This document shows positions 1 through 9,237 of a stretch of DNA of 64,000 bases, piece after piece. The notes beneath the pieces are model-generated. The model was not told where the DNA came from. It saw nothing but the letters and a program-made list of their open reading frames with translations, and ran no database searches. The stretch is taken from the NCBI GenBank assembly GCA_903905505.1, contig CAIVGL010000126.1, positions 42,548 to 106,547 on the forward strand, written 5' to 3'. Numbering within the stretch: position 1 is the stretch's first letter; the number at the start of each line of letters is the position of its first letter. Source of the stretch: an uncultured Bacteroidia bacterium. Lineage in GTDB: Bacteria > Bacteroidota > Bacteroidia > Bacteroidales > Prolixibacteraceae. Both the position numbers and the translations under genes were made by a program.

Positions 1-950
1 AAACCAACTAGATCGGTGTTGTTACTTTGAAGATCTTGTTCCGCATTTTGCAGGTTATATCCACCGGTAAGGATTAGGGTGTTTTTGAATTTGGTATGGA
101 TCGTATTTTTTATGCTGAATGGAACTGCTGGAGCCCCCATTGCACTATGATCAACTAAATGGATATAGATGATACCTCTATCATTAAGTTGTTCCGCAAG
201 ATAGGAATAAGTCTCTTCGATCTCTGGATAATGAGGCATATCACTTGCCACACCAAAGGGTGAAAGTCGAATACTCGTTCTGTTTGCACCTGTAGCTTTG
301 ATCACTCGGTCGACAACTTCAAGGACAAAACGGCATCTGTTTTTTACGCTTCCGCCATATTCATCACTTCGTTGATTGCTAATTGGCGAGATAAATTGCT
401 CCAATAAATAACCGTTTGCAGCATGTAGCTCTACTCCATCAAAGCCAGCTTTGACCGCTAAAATAGCTGATTGCTCATATTCTGTAATCGCTGTTTGTAT
501 CTCTGTGGAAGTCATTTCTTTGGGCTCATCGAAATCAACCATTCCATTTGTGTCAGTCCACATCTGACCGGTAGCTTTTATCGCTGATGGTGCAAGGGTA
601 ATCGCCCCTGCAGGTAAGTTATGCGAGCTGCTAATTCGACCTGAATGCATCAATTGTACAAATATTGCACTTCCTTTTGCATGAATGGCCTCTGTAGTTT
701 TTTTCCAACCTTCAGCTTGCGCATCATTGAATAGACCAGGAATTCGGCAATAGCCAAGACCATTCGGAGAGGGTGAGGCTCCTTCTGTGATGATTAGTCC
801 TGCACCTGCTCTTTGTTCGTAATAAGTTGCAATTAAATCGTTAGGAATATTCCCTATTGCACGACAACGTGTCATCGGAGCCATAACGATTCTATTTTTT
901 AATTCTAGGTCGCCAAGTTTATATTTTGTGAATAATTTCGCTGTGCTCAT
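1..950 (-). CDS. NADH:flavin oxidoreductase, Old Yellow Enzyme family (3' end cut by window)
   Basis: Reading leftward from an ATG at 948-950, the translation begins MSTAKLFTKYKLGDLELKNR and continues with IVMAPMTRCRA, the flavin-binding start of the Old Yellow Enzyme TIM barrel. The family hallmark HAANGYLLEQF is followed by NQRSDEYGG. Family members use FMN and NAD(P)H to reduce activated alkenes, enones or nitro compounds in the cytoplasm. About 316 codons are present, so only the C-terminal part (family length about 350-370) is missing at base 1. The gene is divergent from the GH78 gene at 1278. The physiological substrate cannot be predicted. Confidence 0.9.
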   Translation of the reverse strand, partial: MSTAKLFTKYKLGDLELKNRIVMAPMTRCRAIGNIPNDLIATYYEQRAGAGLIITEGASPSPNGLGYCRIPGLFNDAQAEGWKKTTEAIHAKGSAIFVQLMHSGRISSSHNLPAGAITLAPSAIKATGQMWTDTNGMVDFDEPKEMTSTEIQTAITEYEQSAILAVKAGFDGVELHAANGYLLEQFISPISNQRSDEYGGSVKNRCRFVLEVVDRVIKATGANRTSIRLSPFGVASDMPHYPEIEETYSYLAEQLNDRGIIYIHLVDHSAMGAPAVPFSIKNTIHTKFKNTLILTGGYNLQNAEQDLQSNNTDLVG

Positions 951-1277
951 ACTGTTTATACTAAGTTTTTAAGTTAACTATATTCTCATTAACAACTTCC
1001 ATGCCCTATTGTTCTAGTTCGGTTTGTGATTTAAAAATTGAAAGGTATCGCTAATTAATAGCTGTTTCACCTTTTTGAACCTTGGGATTTAATTTGTATC
1101 ATTAACCTCCTAATTAAGCGATTGCCTAACCTCGATCATGCGGTTCTAAATCTTCTTCTAAATGGCTGTTTATTAGTTGTTATCATTTAGTAGATTGTTT
1201 TTTATCTTAATAGAATTGTCTGTTTTTTTATGGGATTGATTTCCTGTCATAAGCTCTTTTGTAACCATCTAAACTAA
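951..1277. other. Intergenic region between divergent genes
   Basis: This 327-base AT-rich stretch separates the oxidoreductase (minus) from the GH78 gene (plus). I see no credible small gene, RNA or strong hairpin. It must hold both promoters, but no perfect TAnnTTTG box with good spacing stands out. Confidence 0.5.
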
Positions 1278-3953
1278 ATGGATATGTTTAAATTAATTTT
1301 TTGCCTTCAATTCTTTCTTTTAATTGGCTTTTCTGCCTTTTCGTCCGATCAAGAGAAATTATCTCTGTATGACATGCATTGTGAGGGATTAACAAATCCA
1401 TTCGGTATTGCAACCACAGCGCCAGGTTTAAGCTGGAAAATAGCTTCAAGTCAGAATGGCACTCGTCAAAAAGCCTATCAGATTATTGCTTCCACCGATA
1501 GCTCTCTGCTATCTGAACAGTCCGCTAATTTATGGAGTTCAGGAAAAATGAGTTCTCCTACTAAAGGTATAGTTGTCTGGGGTGGAAAAAAATTAGATTC
1601 TAGGTCGTTAGTCTATTGGAAAGTTCGTGTATGGGATCAGAATGACCAGGCTTCTTCCTGGAGTTCGACAGGGAGTTTTAGTGTTGGTTTACTCGCTGGG
1701 GTAGACTGGAAAGCCGATTATATTGGCCTACCTATATCTGCAGGTAATCCAGAAAGTCCATTATTAACCACCCGTTTTAAGTTGTCTGGAAAGGCCAATA
1801 AACGATTTATATATGTTAATTCATTGGGTTATCACGAGGTATATATCAATGGGGTAAAAGTTGGAAATGCTCTTCTGGCACCTGCCGTTTCACAGTTTAA
1901 TAAAAGATCTTTGAGTTTAACTTACGATGTCTCTTCTTACTTAAAAGAGGGAGATAACGACCTCGTGATTTGGCTTGGACGGGGATGGTATACCGCTAAT
2001 TTGCCTGGCGTTGAGTATAAAGGACCCTTAGTAAAAGCTAGGCTAGAAGAATTAGTTGATGGCAAATGGAATACCATTTGTGCTACCGATTCCACCTGGA
2101 AGGGGAGAGTTAGTGGGTATTCAGCGATCGAAACAGGTAAGGCTGGACACTTTGGTGGTGAGAAAATTAATGCAAATACGACTCTTTCCGATTTAACTGG
2201 TCCTACTTTACAGAAGGAAACTTGGAGCCCAGTCTATATTACGCGCATTCCTAACCATCTAGTTACACCTCAGACCGTTGAGGTTAATAAAATTCAGGGT
2301 GAGGTTGGTGTTTCATCTGTTAAGTCGTTTGGTCGTAAAACTTGGCTTGTCGATATGGGGACTACCCTTACAGGTATTGCAGAGGTTAAGTTTGCTGGCT
2401 TAACAGCCGGTCAAGAAGTTATTCTTCAATATACCGATCATCTAGATACAGATGGAAAATTTGCTTCTCAACGCCAAGAAGATGCTTATGTGGCGAAGGG
2501 TTCAGGGAACGAGATCTTTAAAAGTAAGTTCAATTACCATGGATTCCGATATATTAAAATTAGCAACCTGATTACGGCCCCTACAAAGGAGAGTATTAAG
2601 GCCTTTCTGGTGCACACCGACTATAGGCCAGCAGCCACTTTCGCTAGCTCAGACAAGGATCTAAATACAATCCACGACATGCTTTTCTATACCCTGAAAT
2701 GCCTTAGTATTGGAGGTTATTTAGTCGATTGTCCTCAGCTCGAACGGTTAGGCTATGGTGGAGATGGCAATGCCTCCACATTAACGGCTCAGACTATGTT
2801 TGACTTAGGCCCTCTTTATTCGAATTGGCTTCAAGCTTGGGGCGATTGTGTGCGCGAAGATGGTGGAATGCCTCATACGGCTCCGTGTCCTTATCCTGCT
2901 GGCGGTGGTCCCTATTGGTGTGCATTTATTATCACCGCTTCTTACAAGACTTACCTCAACTATGGGGATGCTCGAGTTTTGGAGAAATATTATCCAATCA
3001 TGCAGCAGTGGTTAGGGTATGTTGCGAAATATTCACCAGATGGCTTACTTCAACCTTGGCCAGAGACAGACTATAGAGGATGGTACCTAGGTGATTGGGC
3101 TGTTCCTGAAGGGGTGGATCAGAGAGATAAGGGATCGATTAACTTAGTCGATAACTGTGTGGTTAGTCAAAGTTTGGATAAAATGGAGAAGATAGCGCTC
3201 TTGTTAGGCAAGAAGGATGATGCCCAAAGGTACGCTATGCAAAATGAGAAACTCAAAAAACAAATACATCAAGCCTATTTTAATCCCTCGAAATATAGCT
3301 ATGCCAGTGGGTCTCAAATAGACAATAGCTACCCGCTCCTAACAAACTTAGTTCCGGACTCTTTGATCTCAAAGGTGACTCAGTCACTTCAAAACGAGAT
3401 TGTGGTGAAGCGCGGTGGTCATATTGCGACAGGTCTTGTCGGGATTCCTATTTTTACGGAGTGGGCTGTTAAAAATAGAACGGTCGATCTGTATTACAAC
3501 ATGTTGAAAAAGCGCGATTATCCGGGATTCCTATATATGATCGATCAAGGTGCTACCACAATATGGGAACACTGGTCTGGACAAAGATCTCGGATTCATA
3601 ATTGCTACAACGGTATCGGATCGTGGTTTTACCAAGCGGTAGGTGGCATTCAACCAGATGATAATTATCCAGGATATACTCAGGTATTTATTGATCCTCA
3701 AATTCCGACTGGAGTTACTTGGGCAAAATCGACCAAAGAAACACCGAATGGAAAGCTTGCTGTTAACTGGACACTTGAAAACAAAACATTGAAGATAGAG
3801 GTTGAGGTGCCAGTGGGATGTCTGGCGAAGGTTGTCTTAAAGGCCGGAACGAAATCATATATCTTAAATGAGAAGTCCATAACTCTAGGTTCTCAAGAGT
3901 CTAATTTAGTAAGCCTCGAAAGTGGAAAATATACGCTAAGTTATCAGCTGTAG
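1278..3953 (+). CDS. Alpha-L-rhamnosidase, GH78
   Basis: This 891-residue protein has a hydrophobic signal peptide (MDMFKLIFCLQFFLLIGFSA), so it is probably periplasmic or surface-exposed. GH78 enzymes remove terminal alpha-L-rhamnose with inversion. The N-terminal rhamnosidase module starts near LYDMHCEGLTNPFG. The (alpha/alpha)6 core carries DCPQLERLGYGGD at about 484-496, giving D484, E489 and D496 at the spacing seen in characterised GH78 enzymes. The second conserved Glu is E764 in ATTIWEHW. A beta-sandwich C-domain ends the protein. ATG at 1284 is an alternative start. It is a distant paralogue of the 24797 gene and lies next to no SusCD pair. Family assignment is firm; the polymer attacked is unknown. 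Confidence 0.93.
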   Translation: MDMFKLIFCLQFFLLIGFSAFSSDQEKLSLYDMHCEGLTNPFGIATTAPGLSWKIASSQNGTRQKAYQIIASTDSSLLSEQSANLWSSGKMSSPTKGIVVWGGKKLDSRSLVYWKVRVWDQNDQASSWSSTGSFSVGLLAGVDWKADYIGLPISAGNPESPLLTTRFKLSGKANKRFIYVNSLGYHEVYINGVKVGNALLAPAVSQFNKRSLSLTYDVSSYLKEGDNDLVIWLGRGWYTANLPGVEYKGPLVKARLEELVDGKWNTICATDSTWKGRVSGYSAIETGKAGHFGGEKINANTTLSDLTGPTLQKETWSPVYITRIPNHLVTPQTVEVNKIQGEVGVSSVKSFGRKTWLVDMGTTLTGIAEVKFAGLTAGQEVILQYTDHLDTDGKFASQRQEDAYVAKGSGNEIFKSKFNYHGFRYIKISNLITAPTKESIKAFLVHTDYRPAATFASSDKDLNTIHDMLFYTLKCLSIGGYLVDCPQLERLGYGGDGNASTLTAQTMFDLGPLYSNWLQAWGDCVREDGGMPHTAPCPYPAGGGPYWCAFIITASYKTYLNYGDARVLEKYYPIMQQWLGYVAKYSPDGLLQPWPETDYRGWYLGDWAVPEGVDQRDKGSINLVDNCVVSQSLDKMEKIALLLGKKDDAQRYAMQNEKLKKQIHQAYFNPSKYSYASGSQIDNSYPLLTNLVPDSLISKVTQSLQNEIVVKRGGHIATGLVGIPIFTEWAVKNRTVDLYYNMLKKRDYPGFLYMIDQGATTIWEHWSGQRSRIHNCYNGIGSWFYQAVGGIQPDDNYPGYTQVFIDPQIPTGVTWAKSTKETPNGKLAVNWTLENKTLKIEVEVPVGCLAKVVLKAGTKSYILNEKSITLGSQESNLVSLESGKYTLSYQL

Positions 3954-3984
3954 ACGAAATGGTTAGCTGTGCTTTAGGAGAAAA

Positions 3985-4380
3985 TTACCGAAAGCCATGA
4001 TTTGAAGATGGAGAGACCTTAATGCTGTCGACGAAATAATGACTCTCACCTTTCCAAGGTAGGGTGCCATTTTTCTCTATGTAATGCACTACAATGGATT
4101 GCCCTTGCGCTTTCTCAATTTCTTGCGCTACTTTTTGGTCTGTAACCGAGAATAAAAATTTCTCTGATGCAATGACAACATTCGCGTTACTTTGAACACT
4201 GCTTAGGATCATCTCGCCCTCATAGGTCTTGAATAGATTTCCTTTCCGTGAAAACTTCTGCAGCAATCCAGCCCTGTAGCCATCACTGTAGGTAAAGCTA
4301 TATTTCCAGTAAATGGATAGCGCAAAGAAAAGCAAGATCGATACAACTGCGATGGAAAGAATTTTTTTCATAGTATTCAA
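3985..4380 (-). CDS. Small membrane-anchored protein, unknown function
   Basis: This 131-residue protein has one N-terminal membrane segment or signal anchor (about 6-24, ILSIAVVSILLFFALSIYW) followed by a mostly beta-type soluble domain. The stretch YRAGLLQKFSRKGNLFKTYEGE resembles a conserved short Bacteroidota family whose members, as I recall, are sometimes mislabelled 6-phosphogluconate dehydrogenase; nothing here resembles that enzyme. No catalytic motif or cysteine is visible. It is divergent from ettA and has a perfect -7 box 18 bases upstream of its ATG. Function unknown. Confidence 0.8.
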   Translation of the reverse strand: MNTMKKILSIAVVSILLFFALSIYWKYSFTYSDGYRAGLLQKFSRKGNLFKTYEGEMILSSVQSNANVVIASEKFLFSVTDQKVAQEIEKAQGQSIVVHYIEKNGTLPWKGESHYFVDSIKVSPSSNHGFR

Positions 4381-4397
4381 GTTTAAGTACCCTTTGA

Positions 4398-4405
4398 CAA
4401 ACTTA
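4398..4405 (-). promoter_or_regulatory. Bacteroidota -7 box upstream of the 4380 gene
   Basis: On the minus strand the sequence TAAGTTTG matches TAnnTTTG and lies 18 bases before the ATG at 4380. No clear -33 TTTG was identified. Confidence 0.45.
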
Positions 4406-4559
4406 GTTTATTTCTGTGAATCTGCAGTTTTTCGTCGTAAGACAGGTGATAAAGACTATTTTATCTACTAGTTTCACGATAAATAGGAATAACCGAAAAA
4501 TAAATTGTCAAATCTGATTAAAAATACGAATTTTGAACCTCAAATAAAAAAGTAAAATC

Positions 4560-6245
4560 ATGGCAGAAGATAGGCAAGTTATATTCTCAATGTATAAGGT
4601 AAGCAAGACTTATCCACCACAGAAGACAGTTATTAAAGATATCTCACTCTCATTTTATTTGGGAGCTAAGATTGGAATTATTGGTTTAAATGGCTCTGGT
4701 AAGTCGACGCTTCTGAGAATTATCGCAGGTCTAGAGAAAGATTTTAACGGTGAGTTGGCTTTCTCAGCCGGATATACCGTGGGTCATTTGTCGCAAGAAC
4801 CCGAATTAGATGATACCAAGACCGTGATGGGCATTGTTCAAGAAGGGGCGCAAGATATTGTCGATATTTTGGAGGAATACGAAGAGATCAATCAAAAATT
4901 TGGTCTGCCTGAGGTTTATGAGAATCCAGATGTTATGGATAAGATGATGGACCGTCAAGCTGTATTGCAAGAGAAAATTGATGCGACTGATGCGTGGAAT
5001 CTGAATAATAGGTTAGAACGCGCGATGGATGCCCTCCGTTGTCCAGATGGTGATACCTCGGTTAAAGTGCTATCAGGAGGAGAGAGGCGCCGAGTAGCTC
5101 TTTGTCGCCTGTTGCTTAAACAACCCGATATTCTATTGCTTGATGAGCCAACGAATCACCTTGATGCAGAATCTGTTGAGTGGTTAGAGCTTCATTTACA
5201 ACAATATAAAGGAACAGTTATCTGTATTACCCATGATCGATATTTCTTGGATAATGTGGCTGGCTGGATTCTAGAACTCGATAGGGGAGAAGGGATACCC
5301 TGGAAGGGGAACTATTCAAGCTGGCTTGAGCAGAAGTCTAAACGTCTGGAAATGGAAGAAAAAGGGGTTTCTAAACGACGTAAAACACTTGAGCGAGAAT
5401 TAGAATGGGTGAAAATGAGTCCAAAGGCACGTCAAGCCAAATCAAAAGCTCGACTGGGTGCTTATGAAAAGCTATTAAATGAAGATGTGAAGCAGAAAGA
5501 GGATAAACTAGAGTTGTTTATCCCGAATGGACCTCGCTTGGGTGATAAGGTCATCGAAGCACATGGTGTTTCAAAGGCATATGGTGATCGTTTGTTGTTT
5601 GAAGGCCTCGACTTTGTCCTTCCACCAAATGGCATCGTAGGTGTTATCGGTCCCAATGGTGCAGGTAAAACGACGTTGTTCCGGATGATCCTCGGACTTG
5701 AAAAAATTGATTCAGGTAGTTTTTCTGTTGGCGAGACTGTGAAAATTGGATATGCCGATCAAGGTCACGAAGCCATTGTCAATGATAAAACTGTCTATCA
5801 GGTGCTTTCTGGCGGAACCGATGAGGTGATGGTGGGTGGTCGTATGACCAATGCACGTGCTTATGTTTCACGATTTAATTTCAGTGGTGCTGATCAAGAG
5901 AAAAAGTGCGGCGTTTTGTCTGGCGGGGAGAAAAATAGACTTCACCTCGCTTTAACACTGAAGTCAGAAGCAAATGTGCTCCTCCTCGATGAGCCAACCA
6001 ATGATATTGATGTTAATACGTTAAGAGCGCTCGAAGAGGGTCTTGATAGCTTTGCCGGTTGTGCCGTAGTTATCTCTCATGATCGCTGGTTTTTAGATCG
6101 CGTCGCAACGCATATCCTAGCTTTTGAGGGAAATTCACAAGTCTATTATTTCGAAGGAAGCTATTCGGAATATGAAGAGAATAAGAAGAAACGACTTGGC
6201 GATAGTACGCCACATCGTATTCGCTATAAAAAACTGGGAGAGTAA
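4560..6245 (+). CDS. ettA: ABC-F protein EttA, energy-dependent translational throttle
   Basis: This 561-residue protein contains two ABC ATPase domains in one chain and no membrane segment, as in ABC-F translation factors. Walker A motifs are GLNGSGKST (about 42-50) and GPNGAGKTT (about 363). Signature motifs are LSGGERRR (about 170) and LSGGEKNR (about 453), and each domain has an LLLDEPTN Walker B. The linker between domains is rich in Lys, Arg and Glu, as expected for the tRNA-interaction motif. EttA binds the ribosomal E site and gates early elongation according to energy state. The length matches EttA (about 555). A strong hairpin terminator follows. Confidence 0.93.
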   Translation: MAEDRQVIFSMYKVSKTYPPQKTVIKDISLSFYLGAKIGIIGLNGSGKSTLLRIIAGLEKDFNGELAFSAGYTVGHLSQEPELDDTKTVMGIVQEGAQDIVDILEEYEEINQKFGLPEVYENPDVMDKMMDRQAVLQEKIDATDAWNLNNRLERAMDALRCPDGDTSVKVLSGGERRRVALCRLLLKQPDILLLDEPTNHLDAESVEWLELHLQQYKGTVICITHDRYFLDNVAGWILELDRGEGIPWKGNYSSWLEQKSKRLEMEEKGVSKRRKTLERELEWVKMSPKARQAKSKARLGAYEKLLNEDVKQKEDKLELFIPNGPRLGDKVIEAHGVSKAYGDRLLFEGLDFVLPPNGIVGVIGPNGAGKTTLFRMILGLEKIDSGSFSVGETVKIGYADQGHEAIVNDKTVYQVLSGGTDEVMVGGRMTNARAYVSRFNFSGADQEKKCGVLSGGEKNRLHLALTLKSEANVLLLDEPTNDIDVNTLRALEEGLDSFAGCAVVISHDRWFLDRVATHILAFEGNSQVYYFEGSYSEYEENKKKRLGDSTPHRIRYKKLGE

Positions 6246-6267
6246 GGAATTCCAATTCTATTCGAAT

Positions 6268-6302
6268 AAAAAAATCCGGAAAAAGCTTTCCGGATTTTTT
6301 TT
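6268..6302 (+). terminator. Rho-independent terminator after ettA
   Basis: The arms AATCCGGAAA (6273-6282) and TTTCCGGATT (6287-6296) pair perfectly around a 4-base loop. An A-run precedes and a T-run follows, so it can work in both directions between ettA and the convergent oxidoreductase at 6326. Confidence 0.9.
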
Positions 6303-6325
6303 ATTGTCTTTAGTATTCTAAAACC

Positions 6326-7384
6326 TTATTCTGCTGCGAATGGGAGGGTCTTTTTCAGACGATTGCTCTCTAAGCAAGCCTCGAGTATTCGGATTACGGT
6401 TAAGGCCTCCTCTGGCTTAACAAAGAGCTCTTTTCCTTCCCGAATCGTTCCATGCAGTTTCGCATAAAAACCGGCTAAGTCACCTGGAAGCGTCTCGATT
6501 TTTCCATGGAAATGGAGACCATTGACCGTGGTGTTAAGTGTTCCCCAGTCTTCTGGTTTATCTTCACCCCAGAAAGGCTCGTTAGGGAGGTGATGTAACT
6601 TCAGCATCTCTTCTTGTGGATCAGTAGCCATCTTCACAAATGATCCTTCCGTGCCATGGACAATATACTGAGGACCCATTTCGCGCACCAAATAAGAGCA
6701 GCGTAGGATGGCACTGAACTTATCGTAATGCAACCGAATATCAAAATTATCTGTTGTTCGACCTCCAGTGCGCAAGACGTTAAGGTGAGCAGTTACTGCC
6801 TTTGGAATGCCGAATAGCACTAAGGTCTGATCGACAATATGGGATCCTAAATTAAATAGTACGCCGGTGCGCTCATCGCCATCTTCTTTCCATGATCCTT
6901 CTTGGATGTAGTTCCGATAACGATCGTAATGCGCTTCATATTCTACCACTCGGCCGAGCATTTTATCTTCAAGAATCTTTTGTAAGGTCAAGAAGCCATT
7001 GTCTAATCGCTTGCTTTGATAGACCGTAAGGAGAACCCCTTTTTTCTTTGCTAAGGCGATAAGCTCTCTAGCTTCTTCGCTTGTTTTAGTGAATGGCTTC
7101 TCTACCACCACATGCTTTCCCGCTTCAATGGCCTGTTTTGCCATCTCGAAATGCAAGAAATCTGGAGTATTGACTAGGACTAGCTCAACAGCGGGATCAT
7201 TTAGTATCTCATCGTACGAGCGGACGATGGTCGCTTCTGGATATCGTTGGCTAGAGCTATTCTTAGTCCGTTCTAATATCTTGTGTATTTTGTATTTCTC
7301 TGGAAAAATCTTTAGCGATGGTCCTTGAAAAACGGTGCCAGACATTCCAAATGATGCAATTGCGGTAACGATTGGTTGACTCAT
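6326..7384 (-). CDS. Gfo/Idh/MocA family oxidoreductase, cytoplasmic
   Basis: This 352-residue NAD(P)-dependent dehydrogenase-like protein has no signal peptide. An N-terminal Rossmann domain starts at IVTAIASFGMSGTVFQGP and includes the family motif GKHVVVEKPF, whose Lys is normally catalytic. The C-terminal alpha/beta domain contains GVLFNLGSHIVDQTLVLFG, with the family's dimer-interface and substrate-site His. Members oxidise or isomerise sugars, inositols or sugar acids. The usual GxGxxG is relaxed to ASFGMSG. Substrate unknown; nearby fucosidase and rhamnosidase genes make a deoxysugar role possible but unproven. Confidence 0.9.
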   Translation of the reverse strand: MSQPIVTAIASFGMSGTVFQGPSLKIFPEKYKIHKILERTKNSSSQRYPEATIVRSYDEILNDPAVELVLVNTPDFLHFEMAKQAIEAGKHVVVEKPFTKTSEEARELIALAKKKGVLLTVYQSKRLDNGFLTLQKILEDKMLGRVVEYEAHYDRYRNYIQEGSWKEDGDERTGVLFNLGSHIVDQTLVLFGIPKAVTAHLNVLRTGGRTTDNFDIRLHYDKFSAILRCSYLVREMGPQYIVHGTEGSFVKMATDPQEEMLKLHHLPNEPFWGEDKPEDWGTLNTTVNGLHFHGKIETLPGDLAGFYAKLHGTIREGKELFVKPEEALTVIRILEACLESNRLKKTLPFAAE

Positions 7385-7448
7385 GATTTGTGGGTTGTTT
7401 TATAGTCTAAAGATAGTCGTTTGTTTCTATTGATCTATTGTTTGTTGT

Positions 7449-8543
7449 CTAAAGCCATTTTTTTCGTCTGAAAAACAGCAGCATAAATGCTGTGATTATA
7501 ATCATGATGCCCCAGAAAATAAAGTAGCCATACCGCATCTCGAGTTCGGGTAAGTATTTGAAGTTCATGCCATAAACACCTGCAAAGAATGTTAGGGGAA
7601 TAAATATAGCTGAAAATATTGTTAGGACCTTCATGATCTCATTCATCTTATTGCTTACCGTTGAGAGATAAAGATCCATCATTCCTGAAGTAAGATCCCT
7701 TAGGCTCTCTAGTGTTTCAATGATTTGAATGGTGTGATCGTAGTTGTTTCTAAAATACATTCTCGTCTCGTCATTGAGCAACTGATGATCGGAGTTGTAG
7801 ACCTGATTTAGAACTTCGCGAGCAGGCCAGATGGTTTTTTTGACATAGCCTAAACGCCTTTTCGTTTTATAAATGGCCTCTTGTACCTCTTGACCTGGCC
7901 CAGCGATGAGCTGTTCTTCAATCTCTTCGATGTTGTCGCCTATCCCTTCAATAAGTGTAAAGTAGTGGTCGATGATGATATCGATGATGGCAAAAGCTAG
8001 ATAGTCGCTTTTCATCTTTCGAATTCGCCCCTTGCTAGATAGAATTCGACTCTTTAAAGTCTCAAAATCGTTCGGTGTCGTTTCATGAAAAGAGATGACA
8101 AAGTTGGTTCCTAGAATTAAACTAACTTGTTCGATGGTTACCTCTTGATTTTCGGGATTCAATTGAAGTATCTTAAATACCAATAAGATGTAGTTTTCAC
8201 GTTCTTCTATTCTTGGGCGCTGTGTTGTATTGGCAATATCTTCAAGATCAAGTGATATGATATTAAATTGTTGTCCAATCTCTTGCAGGATTTCAGAGTT
8301 GTGTACACCTGTCACCTGGATCCATTTTATACCCGGATGTTCAAGGTAACCCGGTAATTCAGAGACTGTTTTCGCTTTCGTAACCTTTGTAAAGGTCGAT
8401 TCATCATATTCGATCACCTCAATAGTAACGTTTTCAGCCCTCTCTTTGCCAATATATTCTATGGTTCCAGGAATAGTTCCTTTCTGAGCTGTTTTCGATA
8501 CAAATTTATGAAGGTCAATCTTTTTAATTTTTCGTTTCGCCAT
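7449..8543 (-). CDS. corA: CorA-type magnesium/divalent cation transporter
   Basis: This 364-residue protein has a large cytoplasmic N-terminal domain with a long helical region. Two C-terminal membrane segments follow, IFSAIFIPLTFFAGVYGMNF and YFIFWGIMIIITAFMLLFF. The pore signature GMN (YGMNFKYLPE) sits at the end of TM1, and a short basic tail RRKKW ends the protein. CorA forms a pentameric Mg2+ channel that closes when cytoplasmic Mg2+ is high. The basic N-terminus AKRKIKKIDLHKF is typical of the Bacteroidota branch. The gene stands alone, divergent from the thioredoxin gene. Confidence 0.94.
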   Translation of the reverse strand: MAKRKIKKIDLHKFVSKTAQKGTIPGTIEYIGKERAENVTIEVIEYDESTFTKVTKAKTVSELPGYLEHPGIKWIQVTGVHNSEILQEIGQQFNIISLDLEDIANTTQRPRIEERENYILLVFKILQLNPENQEVTIEQVSLILGTNFVISFHETTPNDFETLKSRILSSKGRIRKMKSDYLAFAIIDIIIDHYFTLIEGIGDNIEEIEEQLIAGPGQEVQEAIYKTKRRLGYVKKTIWPAREVLNQVYNSDHQLLNDETRMYFRNNYDHTIQIIETLESLRDLTSGMMDLYLSTVSNKMNEIMKVLTIFSAIFIPLTFFAGVYGMNFKYLPELEMRYGYFIFWGIMIIITAFMLLFFRRKKWL

Positions 8544-8725
8544 CTTTAATTGGTTTTTAGCAATGTTTCAAGATAAAGAAAAATAGATTGAACTACTAAA
8601 TTAAATGTAATTAAGATTCCTTAATTTAGCCATTGAATTTTTCAGGTTGAAATTACCTTTTTTAATAATATATCGGAAAGATCTTGCAATTTTTAGATCG
8701 CCTAATCATTAAACCTATTAATCGT

Positions 8726-9178
8726 ATGAAAACTCAGCGTATTCTTTTGTTATTGTTCATGTTATTGACCCTTTTTTCGGTTGATGTTCTGGCCAAGGAT
8801 GGTGAAGTTATGAAGATCGATAAGGCCCAATTTAAAGAGTTGGTAATGGATTATGAGAAAAATCCTAAGGAGTGGAAATTTGCGGGGAAGTTGCCTTGCA
8901 TTATTGATTTTTATGCCGATTGGTGTGGCCCTTGCAGAACAGCATCTCCAATTTTAGAGGAGCTTGCATTGAAATACAAGGGTAAGCTGATGGTTTATAA
9001 AGTTAATACCGATCAGGAGCGCGAACTGTCAACGGTTTTTGGCATTAGTGGCATCCCTGCTTTTTTATGGGTTCCGCAGCAGGGAAATCCAACGATGACT
9101 AGTGGTGTTGCTAAATCTGCCGAAGAGACGAAACTTCAGTTTGAGAAAATCATTCAAGAACAACTTCAAGTGAAGTAA
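8726..9178 (+). CDS. Exported thioredoxin-fold protein
   Basis: I place the start at ATG 8726, giving 150 residues. The frame is open from 8684, but only 8726 yields a clean signal peptide (MKTQRILLLLFMLLTLFSVD). The mature part is a thioredoxin fold with the active site YADWCGPCRTASP (C67 and C70). The cis-proline is in ISGIPAFLWV, and NTDQERELS precedes it. It is probably a periplasmic dithiol oxidoreductase or cytochrome c maturation helper. Similar proteins are often called thioredoxin or TlpA-like; redox direction cannot be told from sequence. A bidirectional terminator follows at once. Confidence 0.9.
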   Translation: MKTQRILLLLFMLLTLFSVDVLAKDGEVMKIDKAQFKELVMDYEKNPKEWKFAGKLPCIIDFYADWCGPCRTASPILEELALKYKGKLMVYKVNTDQERELSTVFGISGIPAFLWVPQQGNPTMTSGVAKSAEETKLQFEKIIQEQLQVK

Positions 9179-9217
9179 AAAAGGGTGGACTCAATCAAAT
9201 TGAATCCACCCTTTTTT
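9177..9217. terminator. Bidirectional terminator
   Basis: GGGTGGA (9183-9189) pairs with TCCACCC (9205-9211), extended by CAA/TTG and flanked by an A-run and a T-run. It lies between the thioredoxin gene and the convergent GH29 gene and can serve both. Confidence 0.88.
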
Positions 9218-9237
9218 GTTTTAACTAGCAAGTTAAA